Below are positions 29,419 to 39,165 of a stretch of DNA of 64,000 nucleotides, piece after piece. Within the stretch, counting starts at the first letter, position 1; the number at the start of each line of letters is the position of its first letter. A program made the translations under genes and the position numbers. The notes under the pieces were generated by a model that saw nothing but the letters and a program-made list of their open reading frames with translations, made no database searches and had not been told where the DNA came from. This stretch comes from Nitrosomonas sp. (GTDB lineage: Bacteria > Pseudomonadota > Gammaproteobacteria > Burkholderiales > Nitrosomonadaceae): positions 310,001-374,000 of the forward strand of contig JADJES010000001.1 of assembly GCA_016708955.1 (NCBI GenBank), given 5' to 3'.

Positions 29419-29643
29419 ATGACGCTAACCACCCCTGAAGCAATCAGGACACTACAGAGGAAGCTTTACATCAAGGCCAAGCAAGAACCGGCCTATCGCT
29501 TCTATGCTTTATATGACAAGGTATGGCGGACAGACATCCTCATGTTTGCTTACCGCCTTGTACGCGCCAATTTTGGTAGTCCCGGTGTTGATGGGACGGA
29601 CTTCGAGGACATAGAGCAGAAGATAGTATTAGACGACAATTAA
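29419..29643 (+). pseudogene. ltrA: Group II intron reverse transcriptase/maturase, 5' fragment
   Basis: ATG 29419 opens the LtrA-type N-terminus: MTLTTPEAIRTLQRKLYIKA, then FYALYDKVWRTDILMFAYRL and NFGSPGVDGTDFEDIEQK. This is the RT-0/RT-1 region. The frame ends a few codons inside the IS21-type element. Conserved RT segments 2-3 with the first catalytic Asp are absent on either side of the IS. Confidence 0.85.
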
Positions 29644-29767
29644 CCTGTCCGGTCAGGCGACAATTATCTTGACCGGTTGAGTGAAAGTATCAGTATGAGT
29701 TCTTCCCTATACAAGGAGCAAGAACTTGCCTGGAAAACATATCACTCATCAACAGGAAGCTATTTAT

Positions 29768-31240
29768 ATGAAGAATCGTCAGATAGGGCATGGTCAGGAG
29801 ACAGCGGCTGCAAAAGCGGGGGTAAGTATCCGCAGTGGCCGCAGGATTGAGAAGGTGTGCGGGTGGAGAAATCGCAGCGGCAGTGGCGCACGCGCCAGGA
29901 TCCTTTGCGTTGGTTTGGGAGACCGAGTTGGTTCCATTGCTGTACCGGGAACCTGAACTGACCGGGACTACGCTTTGGGAGCACTTGGATGACCGATATC
30001 CCGGTCAATACCCGGAGAAGTTGCTCAGAGCTTGCAGCGCCGTGTAAAACACTGGCGCGCAACGCAAGGTCCCGGTAAGGCTGTCATGTTTTGCCAGTCG
30101 GTGCCTGCGGGCACCAGGGGTTGTCCGATTTTACCCGGCCGCGCACGGCAATTATGATCGCAGGCGCGCCATTTGATCACCTGCTGTATCAGTTTCGTCT
30201 GGCTTATAGTCCTTGGCGTGCTGTTCATATCATCCGGGGCGGGGAAAGGTATAGTGCATTGGCCGATGGATTGCAGACCGCCTTGCATAAACTCGGCGGC
30301 GCGCCCAGGAACATCGCACTGACAGCCTGAGTGCCGCATACGTCAATGCGAGCCAAAACAAGAACTCACGCAATCTTATGCGGCGCTGTGTCAACACTAT
30401 GGCATGAAGCCTACGGTCAATAACCTGGGCATCAGCCATGAAAACGGCGCCGTAGAAAATGCCCATGGTTCGCTCAAGCATCGGATCGAGCAGGCGATCA
30501 AATTACGAGGATCTGCGGATTTCGAAAGTGTGGGCGCCTACCGCCGTTTTCTTGAACGGATCGTCGATAAGCTCAATAAGCGCTGCAGGGGGCGATTGGC
30601 GGAAGAGCAATCGCATCTCCAGCCACTGCCACGCTACCGCTTCATGGACTTCAGCGAACTGACCGTCAAAGTGACCACAAGCAGCACCATAGCGGTCAAA
30701 CGGGGACTCTACAGCGTGCCATCCAGACTCATTGGTGAGAACATCCGCGTTCATCTCTACCACGATCGCTTAGGAATGCTTTGCCGGGCAGACACCGGTC
30801 ATTACATTACCGCGTGCGTATCCGAAAACGCCGGAAGGACGCGCCCGGCGCATCGATTACCGTCATGTGATTCATGCATTGGCGGCAAAGCCAGCGCCTT
30901 TCGCTTTTCCCGACTGCGTGATGATCTGTTGCCAACGCCACAGTATCACCAGCTGTGGGCGCAGGTACAACAACAATTTGATCCCGGACTCGCTTGCAAA
31001 TGGATGGTATCGGTACTGCGTTTTGCCTACGACTATGATTGCGAGAGCCAGTTGGCTGCTGAATTGTTGCAACAAAATCCGCTACCTGAACTGCAAACAC
31101 TGCAAAAGCGATTTCTGCGGCAGCATGCGCCACAGCCGGACATCCCAATCAAACAACACACTGCGGATACCTACGATCAACTACTCAGCGGAAACTGGGT
31201 AACACAAGGAGGCAGCTCATGTCTGAATCGCTCCCACTGA
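29768..31240 (+). pseudogene. istA: IS21 IstA transposase, multiple frameshifts
   Basis: ATG 29768 starts MKNRQIGHGQETAAAKAGVS and IRSGRRIEK, the IstA helix-turn-helix. The protein continues across several frames: FALVWETELVPLL (second frame from ~29890), EPELTGTTLWEHLDDRYPGQ, an integrase core with AIMIAGAPFDHLLYQFRLAYS and GISHENGAVENAHGSLKHRI (DDE Glu region), and the C-terminal CKWMVSVLRFAYDYDCES. At least four 1-2 base indels separate these blocks (near 29880, 30025, 30320 and 30820-30890). It overlaps the istB start. Non-functional as read. Confidence 0.85.
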
Positions 31241-31956
31241 TGCTCAAGGAACTCAGACTCCCTGCCTTTGGCCAGCATTACCGGCACTTCCAGGATCAAG
31301 CCGCAGAACACGCCTGGGGCTACAGCCAATATCTTGCCGCCCTGTGCGAACAGGAAGTCGCTCAGCGTTTCCAAAGCAGAATCAGCAACTGGACGCATGA
31401 AGCCAAACTGCCGCGCGGCAAAAGCTTTGCCACTCTGGCGTTGCCCGAACTGCCTCAAGCCGCTCAGAAAAAAATCATCGCACTGCGCGACAATACCCAG
31501 TGGGCGAGCCAGGCAGACAATGTGTTGCTGATCGGCCCATCCGGTGTCGGCAAATCACATGGCCGCAGCATTGGGGTTGCATTTGATTGAACAAGGCATC
31601 CGCGTCAAGTGGATATCAGCTACCGCACTCGTTCAACTCCTGCAGCAAGCCAAGAAAGAACTGGACTTGATGTCCGCCATGACGCGGCTGGATAAATACC
31701 GTGTACTGATCGTTGATGATATCGGCTATGTCAAAAAGACCGATTCGGAAACACAAGTATTGTTTGACTTCATTGCACATCGCTATGAAAGCGGAAGTCT
31801 CATCATCACGTCAAATCAGCCTTTTAGCCAGTGGGATCAAATCTTCCTGACACCATGATGACCGTTGCCGCCATTGACCGCATCATCCATCACGCAACCA
31901 TCATCGAAATCGACAGTGAAAGTTATAGGAGGAAAACCAGAAAAATCATGAAGTAG
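31219..31956 (+). pseudogene. istB: IS21 IstB ATPase, two frameshifts
   Basis: AGGAGG precedes ATG 31219. The N-terminus is MSESLPLMLKELRLPAFGQH. Walker A (LLIGPSGVGKSH) is interrupted near 31558, where an AT dinucleotide is missing (CATATG reduced to CATG). The next frame carries MAAALGLHLIEQGIRVKW, Walker B VLIVDDIGYVKK and TSNQPFSQWDQIF, and a missing C near 31848 shifts it again for the last ~35 codons (DTMMTVAAIDRIIHHATIIE) to TAG 31956. IstB helps target capture by IstA. Confidence 0.86.
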
Positions 31957-32013
31957 TCAACAAACTCAACCGGCCATCATAATTGTCGTCAAAGCGGCCA
32001 AGATAATTGACGC

Positions 32014-32732
32014 GAGACATCGGGGAGGACAAGGGCGGTACCAGGAGAAATGTGGGTGGCGGGAAAGCCAACAGTAAAGGCACGCCGCAAGGCGGCGTCA
32101 TCTCGCCGCTGCTGGCGAATTGCTATTTGCATTTGCTTGACCGGATATGGGGAAAGCATCAACTACGCTGGAAACTGAAGGCGTGTATCGTCCGTTATGC
32201 GGACGATTTTGTAGTGCTGTGTGCGGGCAAAGTAGATGCGCCCTTGAATGCAGTGCGGCGAAGTATTGGGCCGTCTTGATCTCACGCTTAACGAGACCAA
32301 GACCCGCATTGTTGATGCCAGACAAGAAAGCTTCAACTTCTTGGGTTTTGCAATCAGGGTGAGCAAGGGATGGAAGTCGGGAAAAGTTATCCGCATGCCT
32401 GCCCGGCAGCGAAATCTCTTGCGAAAATCAAACAGCGTATAACGCAATTGACCGCACGAGAGCGCACACCGATACCGCTGGAAGATATTGTCTGGAGCAT
32501 GAACGTCACCCTTCGCGGGTGGGCGAACTACTTCCATTATCGCAATTCCAGCGTCATATTGGGAAAGGTGAAAACGCACGCAGAAGAGCGCTTGCGCATA
32601 CACCTGATGAAGCGCCACAAGATCAAGGATCGCGGGATAGGCCTTGGCCGTTTTTCGAGCCAGCAGCTTTATACGAAATATGGGCTATACAAGGTTCCGA
32701 CAACGGCAGGCTGGAAATCAGCGCATGCCTAG
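32014..32732 (+). pseudogene. ltrA: Group II intron RT/maturase, 3' fragment with frameshifts
   Basis: Resumes at the RT-4/RT-5 region: GTPQGGVISPLLANCYLHLL and RYADDFVVLCAG with the catalytic YADD. Frames then change near 32250 (to CGEVLGRLDLTLNETKTRI) and near 32380 (to YPHACPAAKSLAKIKQRITQ), followed by the maturase/thumb segment IPLEDIVWSMNVTLRGWANY and FHYRNSSVILGKV. It ends just before domain V. Together with the 5' fragment about 130 residues of the RT palm are missing, so no active RT can be made. Confidence 0.85.
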
Positions 32733-32748
32733 TGTGAAGAACATCGGA

Positions 32749-32822
32749 AAGCCGTGTGCGGGAATTGGGGTTAGCAGGGATGTCGCCGAAGGCGATAACT
32801 CGCAAAACCGCATGCACGGTTT
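32749..32822 (+). ncRNA. Group II intron domain V with an insertion in its loop
   Basis: AGCCGTGTGCGG (32750-32762) pairs with CCGCATGCACGGTT (32808-32822), the catalytic domain V stem. Normally the strands are joined by a GAAA-type tetraloop. Here the loop GAA...AAA contains about 39 extra nucleotides (32765-32803), with their own small hairpin TCGCC-GAA-GGCGA. The 3' end of the intron follows at CTCTAC, 32940. Confidence 0.7.
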
Positions 32823-32957
32823 GATGAGGAAGGGCTGGTGAAGTTGACTATGGAATGGTTATTGAGGCACAGCCAAACGAAAGGAGCGGAAACAGATAGG
32901 CAACTCCTAATGGCGATCGAAAGCTAGTCCTTTACTCTACCCATGCTTCCCACAAGT

Positions 32958-34031
32958 TCAAAAATCAAGTGCACCACCCCGTATTCCCCGTTTTGCCAGC
33001 GCGGCAAATCCAGGTGCACAAGCATCATTCAGGCGAGATTGTTCGCGGGCATCCAACTCATGCCATGTGGCAGTAGGCCGCTTTACCGACGACATAACTG
33101 CATTGCACCAAGCTGCATTGGCATTGGAATCAGGAGATACGAACTCAATCATATGCGCAATGGTGCTGCGAGTGTCGGTTAGAATCGACTCATACTGCAA
33201 CGTGAGTTGCTGCGCAGCAGGAATGCTATCCAACACGTCCACTCCGGCCATAATTTCTCCGCTCCAGTAGTGCCCATAGAGAGAGGGCGGCACGTCATAG
33301 TCAAGAAAATCCTTGCCAGAGAAAGATTCTGGCAAGAAGGAAACCAGTTCGTCGGGTAAATCATCCTGCCAGCTACGATCATCGGATTCGTAAGGATCAA
33401 CACCCAAAATTTCGGTGATCTGGAATACCAGCAATACCATTTTGAAACCATTGTGGCGTTGCATTGATAACGCACAATCACGACCATCTCGCACAATATG
33501 GAGAAATTTTGCATTTGGAAAATGTTGATAGAGCCTTTCGATCACACGTAAGGAGCCGCCAGAACGTTCTACCCAAATACTTTTACCAAAGTGTGCGGCA
33601 AGCCAACCAAATAGCGCATGATAATGGGCTTCTGCAGTAGCCATTCCGCGAGCTGCCATCACCGCATGAATCTGATCAAATAACGCATCGCACTCAGGTG
33701 TCAGATTCGGGAGCGTGGTTTGCAGTATGGCGGGTACACCAGTGCTTGCATTAAAACGAACGCCCGTTTTGAAAGGATAAAGCACCTCTTTCATCGCAAT
33801 GTCGTGCGCCAACATAATGTTTTGCTTGGCGTAGGCCCCACTGACAATTTGCCAGAACTGTGCACCATCAATTTTCATGACTGGAAACGCCTGCGAAATC
33901 AGCGTGCCCAGATCCGTGACAAAAGTGAAAAACTCCGACAGGCTTAGCACATCTGGGTGATGGTTGAGTAAATTGGAAATGAGTGTTGAACCACAGCGCC
34001 CAGTTCCAACTACAAAAATTTCATTCGACAT
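32958..34031 (-). CDS. Sulfotransferase family protein
   Basis: About 357 residues from ATG 34031 (a GTG one codon upstream is the alternative; AGGGGG precedes). The PAPS 5'-phosphosulfate loop is VVGTGRCGSTLISNLL at the N-terminus and the 3'-phosphate motif is HIVRDGRDCALSMQRH at about residue 180. It transfers sulfate from PAPS to an unknown hydroxyl acceptor. It lies 15 bp after the reductase gene 34047-35174, so they form a two-gene operon. The group II intron 3' end lies 17 bp beyond its stop codon. Possible roles include sulfation of a lipid or surface glycan; the sequence does not specify the acceptor. Confidence 0.88.
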   Translation of the reverse strand: MSNEIFVVGTGRCGSTLISNLLNHHPDVLSLSEFFTFVTDLGTLISQAFPVMKIDGAQFWQIVSGAYAKQNIMLAHDIAMKEVLYPFKTGVRFNASTGVPAILQTTLPNLTPECDALFDQIHAVMAARGMATAEAHYHALFGWLAAHFGKSIWVERSGGSLRVIERLYQHFPNAKFLHIVRDGRDCALSMQRHNGFKMVLLVFQITEILGVDPYESDDRSWQDDLPDELVSFLPESFSGKDFLDYDVPPSLYGHYWSGEIMAGVDVLDSIPAAQQLTLQYESILTDTRSTIAHMIEFVSPDSNANAAWCNAVMSSVKRPTATWHELDAREQSRLNDACAPGFAALAKRGIRGGALDF

Positions 34032-34046
34032 CACACCCCCCTAATG

Positions 34047-35174
34047 TTAACGAGACACGGGTACTTGGTTACGCGTTTTGGCAAGTTGCGCACAATACCA
34101 GTCGCAATATTCGTTCAAATTATTAGCAGTTACTGCATACTGTGTGGTATTGGCATGCTCCCCCAACACCGCATTGCTGGCCCTACGGTCAAACTGTTTA
34201 TAACCGGTCAGATAAGAATTGTAGAACTCTATTTTTTCGTTAAATTTTTCGTCAATCCAAGCGTATTGCGTAGCGTCTTGCACAATTTTTGGTGGTGGGA
34301 GACCAGCCGTTGCAAACAACACTTCCAGCGCTTCCCCCACAGTGGGCACAGTCTGGTTGGTAAGATGAAAAATAGCGTTGCTAGAGTCAGAGCAGGCAAT
34401 GGCAACAGCCTGTCTTGCCACTTTATCTACGGGAACTAAATTCAGCGGCACTTCGGGATCGACACTCATGCGGATAGATTCACGCTCAAGATAGCCGTGC
34501 TGGACACGCGCCATCATCCCTTTGAACTGAATTAATCGACGCAAAAAGCCATACAAGCCGCTAAAGTTAATCGCATGATAAGTGCGGCTATGACCAATAA
34601 CAATACTGGGTCGGAAAATGCGGTACTTCATATCCTGTTCAGCATAAATCAACTGCTCTGCTTTCACCTTGCTACTTTCATACACATTACTGCTTTGCAC
34701 TTCGGCCATTGGCGATTCTAAAATGACACCTGTATTTCGCCCTGCCACATATGCAGTGCTGACATAATTGAAATAACCAACATTTAGCGCACACGCCAGA
34801 GCCAGCGCTTTGCGCGTACCTTCGACATTGATGCCATAAATCTCAGCGGCAAAACGCTCCTCATAATTGAGAGATGCCGCACAATGCCAGAATTGTGAGA
34901 TGCCGCTCGGAATGGATGTTGCTAGTGAAGTAATATCGCCCAAGAGATCCGCTTCTACCGCATAACAACGTTTTTTGACCTGGTTGATCAGCTCAGGCGC
35001 ATAGCCCGAACCCTGAATCACCTGCGCAAGCTGTTGATGCAGCCGCTGCTCCACGCTTGTGTTTTTCGCGCGTACCAAGCAAAACAGTTCAGCATTGTTT
35101 TGTTCCAATAATTCCAAAATCAAGTGCGCTCCAACAAACCCAGTCCCGCCCGTAATCACGATCTTCTCGTTCAT
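34047..35174 (-). CDS. NAD(P)-dependent reductase/epimerase, thioester-reductase-like SDR
   Basis: 375 residues, an extended short-chain dehydrogenase. The Rossmann motif is KIVITGGTGFVGAHLILELL, the acidic/NADP region LFCLVRAKN, and the catalytic Tyr-Lys is in VYESSKVKAEQL, with upstream NYVSTAYVAG. Family features (CAASLNYEERF, NVEGTRKALALA, RPSIVIGHSRTYH) match the male-sterility/thioester-reductase branch (NAD_binding_4), which reduces carrier- or CoA-bound acyl chains or acts on sugar/lipid intermediates. It is paired with a sulfotransferase downstream. No acyl carrier or adenylation gene is beside it, so the substrate is unknown. Confidence 0.85.
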   Translation of the reverse strand: MNEKIVITGGTGFVGAHLILELLEQNNAELFCLVRAKNTSVEQRLHQQLAQVIQGSGYAPELINQVKKRCYAVEADLLGDITSLATSIPSGISQFWHCAASLNYEERFAAEIYGINVEGTRKALALACALNVGYFNYVSTAYVAGRNTGVILESPMAEVQSSNVYESSKVKAEQLIYAEQDMKYRIFRPSIVIGHSRTYHAINFSGLYGFLRRLIQFKGMMARVQHGYLERESIRMSVDPEVPLNLVPVDKVARQAVAIACSDSSNAIFHLTNQTVPTVGEALEVLFATAGLPPPKIVQDATQYAWIDEKFNEKIEFYNSYLTGYKQFDRRASNAVLGEHANTTQYAVTANNLNEYCDWYCAQLAKTRNQVPVSR

Positions 35175-35735
35175 TCCTTGCCTTTTTCACAAAAAGATCG
35201 CACATCATAATGTAGCGTTTTTGTTGTTGCACGCTTTTTGGCGAATGTAAGGCTTGGGCATGGCTATTCCAAGGCAATCGGGCTTAAAGAGGCTTGAAAA
35301 TAGAGCCAAGATGAGGTTTTAGCTTTATTATTTTGATTTCAAATGATAAAGAAACCGATAGTATCAATTATTCATCACTTTTCAAGCATTGGAGACCCGA
35401 GAGTAGTCAGGCAAAAGAAACACCAGTAACAGGATATATTTTTAATCGCCTTATGCGTTGTTATCTGTGGGACGACAATTGTGGTTATTGAAGAATTTGG
35501 CAGAGCCACAAGAAAAGCACAGAAAATTGGTTGGATCCATTTGATTTTTTTGACTTTTTGTGACAACTGAGTCGGAATACAGTCATCTTTTGATCGATTA
35601 TCACCGTGTTTGACAATTGAGCCAGCTTTCAGTACATTCAGTCCATAGGGAAAAGGTGGTTTATTTTTCCTATACCCTCAAGGTAATTGCTTCGCAGGGG
35701 CGAAGCAATTTCATCCCAAACCAAAGGAGCCGTAC
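35175..35735. promoter_or_regulatory. Intergenic region with a strong hairpin ahead of a PEP-CTERM gene
   Basis: About 560 bp, A+T-rich. Its clearest feature is a perfect 11-bp hairpin, AATTGCTTCGC (35685-35695), loop AGGG, GCGAAGCAATT (35700-35710), directly before the AAAGGAG ribosome-binding site (~35722) of the gene at 35736. This may be an attenuator or leader structure. Nothing else is recognisable in the first 500 bp. Confidence 0.55.
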
Positions 35736-36416
35736 ATGTTCTCACTTGTCAGAGTTTATGTTTATGTTTATGTGTTTGTGGCGGCCGTACTGCTAGGATC
35801 GGCTTTCAGCGTATCTGCCGCCAACCTCGTTACGAACGGAAGCATGACAGGCCCGACGACAATCGGCAGCCCCCCACCAAGCTGGAACTCGGTGAGCACT
35901 GATGGTGACACCATCCCGGTCGGAGGCCTCAGTGGCTGGGGCACAGGCATTGGCGCCTCGCCAGACGGGGGGACATTTCTCGCGATTCTTAACAACGGTG
36001 GCGGAGGCGCCTTTGATGCTGCTGCTCAGACTGTTAGCGGCTTTACAGTTGGAGCGATTTACACGCTAGAGTTCAGCTTCTCGAATATCGGTCTGGATTT
36101 CACAGCCGCATCTAACTACGCCAATCCGGGCTTCGTTCGTGCCAATATCGCTGGCTTGGATTTTGATACGCCCGTGCTAACTCACGACGGATTCGGTAGC
36201 CAACGGTGGTTCAGCTTCTCTAGCTCATTTTCAGCCACTGCAACTTCCATGGATTTAACCTTTTCCGCTGTACGGGAAAACAGTGGCGTTGGTGGTTACG
36301 CTGGCGGCGTTGATGGTGTATCCATCTCCGCAGTGCCAGAACCCGAAACATACGCCATGTTGATGGCTGGTCTGGGTCTGATGGGCTTTGTAGGCCGTCG
36401 TCGCGCGAAAAAATAA
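35736..36416 (+). CDS. PEP-CTERM sorted secreted protein
   Basis: 226 residues with AGGAG before ATG 35736. A signal peptide (residues 1-29, VYVYVYVFVAAVLLG to SAA) precedes a Gly/Ser/Thr-rich beta domain that starts NLVTNGSMTGPTTIG; the NLVTNGSFE-like opening is common to extracellular jelly-roll or carbohydrate-binding PEP-CTERM proteins. It ends AVPEPETYAMLMAGLGLMG plus GRRRAKK, the sorting tail. A terminator follows directly. Probably exported with or bound to exopolysaccharide; specific role unknown. Confidence 0.9.
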   Translation: MFSLVRVYVYVYVFVAAVLLGSAFSVSAANLVTNGSMTGPTTIGSPPPSWNSVSTDGDTIPVGGLSGWGTGIGASPDGGTFLAILNNGGGGAFDAAAQTVSGFTVGAIYTLEFSFSNIGLDFTAASNYANPGFVRANIAGLDFDTPVLTHDGFGSQRWFSFSSSFSATATSMDLTFSAVRENSGVGGYAGGVDGVSISAVPEPETYAMLMAGLGLMGFVGRRRAKK

Positions 36417-36442
36417 ACGCCTGATTTACGTTCAGAGTGCAG

Positions 36443-36472
36443 AAAAAAACGGGAGCTTCGGCTCCCGTTTTG
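36443..36472. terminator. Bidirectional intrinsic terminator
   Basis: GGGAGC-TTCG-GCTCCC (36451-36466) with A-run before and GTTTTG after; the UUCG tetraloop makes it very stable. It ends the PEP-CTERM transcript and can also serve the opposing alaS operon, whose stop codon is at 36577. Confidence 0.88.
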
Positions 36473-36576
36473 CATTTCCCAATAAAAGCAATAAAAGAGC
36501 AATAAAAGGGGCCTTGGTCATAGGAAGGAATGGGGTAAGAACCCTTTGATTTTATTGTGTCTGATTCACTACGAAA

Positions 36577-39165
36577 TCATTTCCTTCCCACCCAATCCAT
36601 AACACTCGCAAGCGCCGCCGGTAAATGTTCCGGTTGTGTGCCGCCCGCCTGCGCCATATCCGGCCGTCCACCTCCTTTGCCACCAACTTGTTGTGCAACA
36701 AAATTCACCAGTTCACCCGCTTTGATCTTGCTGGTCAGGTCAGCACTCACACCGGCAATTAGCGTTATTTTCCCGTCTTCGATGGTACTCAGTATGATGG
36801 CACAGGTTTTCAGTTTATCTTTAAGTTGATCCAGCGTTTCGCGCAAGGTTTTGGCATCGGCATTTTCCAGATTGGCGGCCAGAACTTTGATGCCTTTTAT
36901 ATCCTGTGCTTGCGCAGCCAGATCATCGCCTTGTGAGCTCGCGAGTTTGGTTTTTAAACGCATCAGTTCTTTTTCGGTTTGCCGCACATTGTCGATAATT
37001 TGGGCAATTTTTTGTGTGACTTCCTGGGGATTGGTTTTTAAACTTTGCGCGATTTCCAGCAATTGTGCTTCGCGTTGCTGCACATATTCAACGGCTGCTT
37101 TTCCGGTAACCGCTTCAACACGCCGGATACCTGCGGCTACGCCCGATTCAGTTACAATTTTGAAGAAACCGATTTGACCGACTTGCGGCACATGTGTGCC
37201 ACCGCACAATTCGGTGGAGAATTCGCCCATGCCGATAACGCGCACCACATCCGTATATTTTTCCCCAAATAGCGCCATGGCGCCGCGCTTGATCGCGTCG
37301 TCGTATTTCATCGTTGCCGATTCAACAACCCAGTTGTGCCTGATTTGCTCGTTAACCAGGCGCTCGGTTTCGCGAATTTCATCCGCTGTGAGCGGGGCGT
37401 TGTGGGAAAAATCAAAACGCGCGCGATTGGCATCCACTAATGAGCCTTTCTGCGTTACATGAGTGCCCAACACCTTGCGTAGCGCAGCATGCAATAGATG
37501 CGTGGCAGAATGATTGTTGGCAGTGCTGGTGCGGGTTAACGGATTAACCTTTGCCAGCACAGTATCTTTGATCACCAACCGTCCACTGCGCAATAAGCCT
37601 TTATGGCCAAACACACCGGCTTGTATTTTCTGGGTATCCGCTACGGCAAAGGTGCCATTGGCTGCCAGCAACTCACCACTATCGCCAACTTGTCCGCCGG
37701 ATTCCGCGTAAAAGGGTGTCTGATCCAGAACAACTAAAGCCTCGTCACCGGCCTCGATGAAATCTACCGCGCTGCCCTGTTTATAAATGGCCAAAACTTG
37801 TCCTTCATGTTGCAGAGCCTCATAACCATAGAAAATGGTTTGGCTACCCGAATATTCTATTCCTTCCTGCATGGTAAATTTGTTGGCAGCACGGGCTTGT
37901 TCACGCTGACGCGCCATAGCCTGCTCAAAACCGGCATGATCGATGGTTATCCCGCGTTCACGGCCTATGTCGGCAGTCAAATCCAGCGGAAAACCAAACG
38001 TATCGTAGAGCCGGAATGCTGTTTCGCCATCGAGTACTTTTATTTTACGGCTCAATGCTTCTTCCAAAACTTGCATGCCGTGTTCCAATGTTTCAGCAAA
38101 ACGTTCTTCTTCTTGTTGTAATACGGCCGCGACACGTGCCTTTGCTACGATTAATTCCGGATAGGCTTGCCCCATGACTTTACTTAAATCTTCTACCAGT
38201 TGATAAAAGAAAGGCTGTTTTTGTCCCAATTGATAGCCATGGCGAATGGCGCGGCGGATGATGCGCCGTAATACATACCCGCGACCTTCACTGCCTGGAA
38301 TGACGCCATCGGTAATCAGAAATGAACAGGCGCGAATGTGATCGGCAATGACTTTCAATGAGTTATCAGCAAGATCTTCCGTGTGGGTTACACGCGCAGC
38401 GGCTTTAATTAGGCTTTGGAATAAATCTATCTCATAGTTACTGTGAACCTGCTGCATGACTGCAGAAATCCGCTCCAGTCCCATGCCGGTATCCACTGAC
38501 GGCTTGGGCAGCGGATGGAGTGTGCCCGCGCTGTCACGGTTATACTGCATAAACACCAGATTCCAGATTTCAATGTAACGATCACCATCGGCATCGGCAG
38601 AACCAGGCGGCCCCCCTTTCACATCCGGACCATGATCATAAAAAATCTCGGAGCAAGGACCACAGGGACCGGTATCGCCCATTTGCCAGAAATTGTCCAT
38701 GGTAGCAATGCGCACGACTCGGGACGGATCGACACCGATTTCATTCAACCAAATATCTGCAGCTTCATCGTCTTCTGCATACACGGTTACCCATAGTTTT
38801 TCGCGTGGAATTTTGAGTGAAACGGTGAGAAATTCCCAGGCAAATTGAATGGCATTGCGCTTAAAATAGTCCCCAAAACTAAAATTTCCCAGCATTTCAA
38901 AGAATGTATGATGCCGCGCGGTATAGCCAACATTTTCCAGGTCGTTATGTTTGCCGCCCGCTCGCACACAGCGTTGCGAACTGACTGCACGGACATAAGG
39001 CCGTTTATCCTGACCTAGGAACACATCCTTGAATTGCACCATGCCCGCGTTGGTAAACAAAAGAGTCGGATCATTACCCGGCACTAAAGGGCTGGATGCA
39101 ACGATGGTGTGGCCGTGAGATTCAAAAAATTCAAGAAATTGTTGTCGTATTTCGCTGCTTTTCAT
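36577..39165 (-). CDS. alaS: Alanyl-tRNA synthetase
   Basis: 862 residues, class II synthetase. MKSSEIRQQFLEFFESHGH is the standard N-terminus, followed by the catalytic core, the tRNA recognition domain, the editing domain with zinc site (HSATHLLH and ELCGGTHVPQVG) and a C-terminal DHHA1 domain with a glycine-rich VGGKGGGRPDMAQAGG. The start ATG overlaps the stop of the upstream gene by four bases (ATGA at 39165-39162), so it is the last gene of the recA-recX-OB-fold-alaS operon. Intact. Confidence 0.97.
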   Translation of the reverse strand: MKSSEIRQQFLEFFESHGHTIVASSPLVPGNDPTLLFTNAGMVQFKDVFLGQDKRPYVRAVSSQRCVRAGGKHNDLENVGYTARHHTFFEMLGNFSFGDYFKRNAIQFAWEFLTVSLKIPREKLWVTVYAEDDEAADIWLNEIGVDPSRVVRIATMDNFWQMGDTGPCGPCSEIFYDHGPDVKGGPPGSADADGDRYIEIWNLVFMQYNRDSAGTLHPLPKPSVDTGMGLERISAVMQQVHSNYEIDLFQSLIKAAARVTHTEDLADNSLKVIADHIRACSFLITDGVIPGSEGRGYVLRRIIRRAIRHGYQLGQKQPFFYQLVEDLSKVMGQAYPELIVAKARVAAVLQQEEERFAETLEHGMQVLEEALSRKIKVLDGETAFRLYDTFGFPLDLTADIGRERGITIDHAGFEQAMARQREQARAANKFTMQEGIEYSGSQTIFYGYEALQHEGQVLAIYKQGSAVDFIEAGDEALVVLDQTPFYAESGGQVGDSGELLAANGTFAVADTQKIQAGVFGHKGLLRSGRLVIKDTVLAKVNPLTRTSTANNHSATHLLHAALRKVLGTHVTQKGSLVDANRARFDFSHNAPLTADEIRETERLVNEQIRHNWVVESATMKYDDAIKRGAMALFGEKYTDVVRVIGMGEFSTELCGGTHVPQVGQIGFFKIVTESGVAAGIRRVEAVTGKAAVEYVQQREAQLLEIAQSLKTNPQEVTQKIAQIIDNVRQTEKELMRLKTKLASSQGDDLAAQAQDIKGIKVLAANLENADAKTLRETLDQLKDKLKTCAIILSTIEDGKITLIAGVSADLTSKIKAGELVNFVAQQVGGKGGGRPDMAQAGGTQPEHLPAALASVMDWVGRK

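Larger units (their letters stand above)
29632..32013 (+). mobile_element. IS21-family insertion sequence inside the intron (about 2.4 kb)
   Basis: Each end carries two related ~25-bp repeats, as IS21 elements do. On the left are GACGACAATTAACCTG (from 29632) and GCGACAATTATCTTGACCGG (from 29657). On the right, in inverted orientation, are repeats spanning 31965-31990 and 31991-32013. Between them lie istA (rve-type integrase) and istB (AAA+ helper) in order. Both genes have several frameshifts. Exact terminal bases and a target duplication could not be fixed. Confidence 0.85.
28947..32940 (+). mobile_element. Group II intron, split by an IS21-type element
   Basis: The left part (28947-29631) has intron domain I-IV-like RNA sequence (AGCGGGTTAAAGTCCCG at 28956-28972) and the start of an intron-encoded reverse transcriptase. 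The right part (32014-32940) has the rest of the RT, a domain V and a CTCTAC 3' tip. The intron 5' end is uncertain: GTGCG at 28988 fits the GUGYG consensus, but intron-like sequence begins earlier, so the true end may have been lost against the REP repeats. The IS occupies 29632-32013. Excision products would not be functional because the RT core is gone. Confidence 0.8.
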
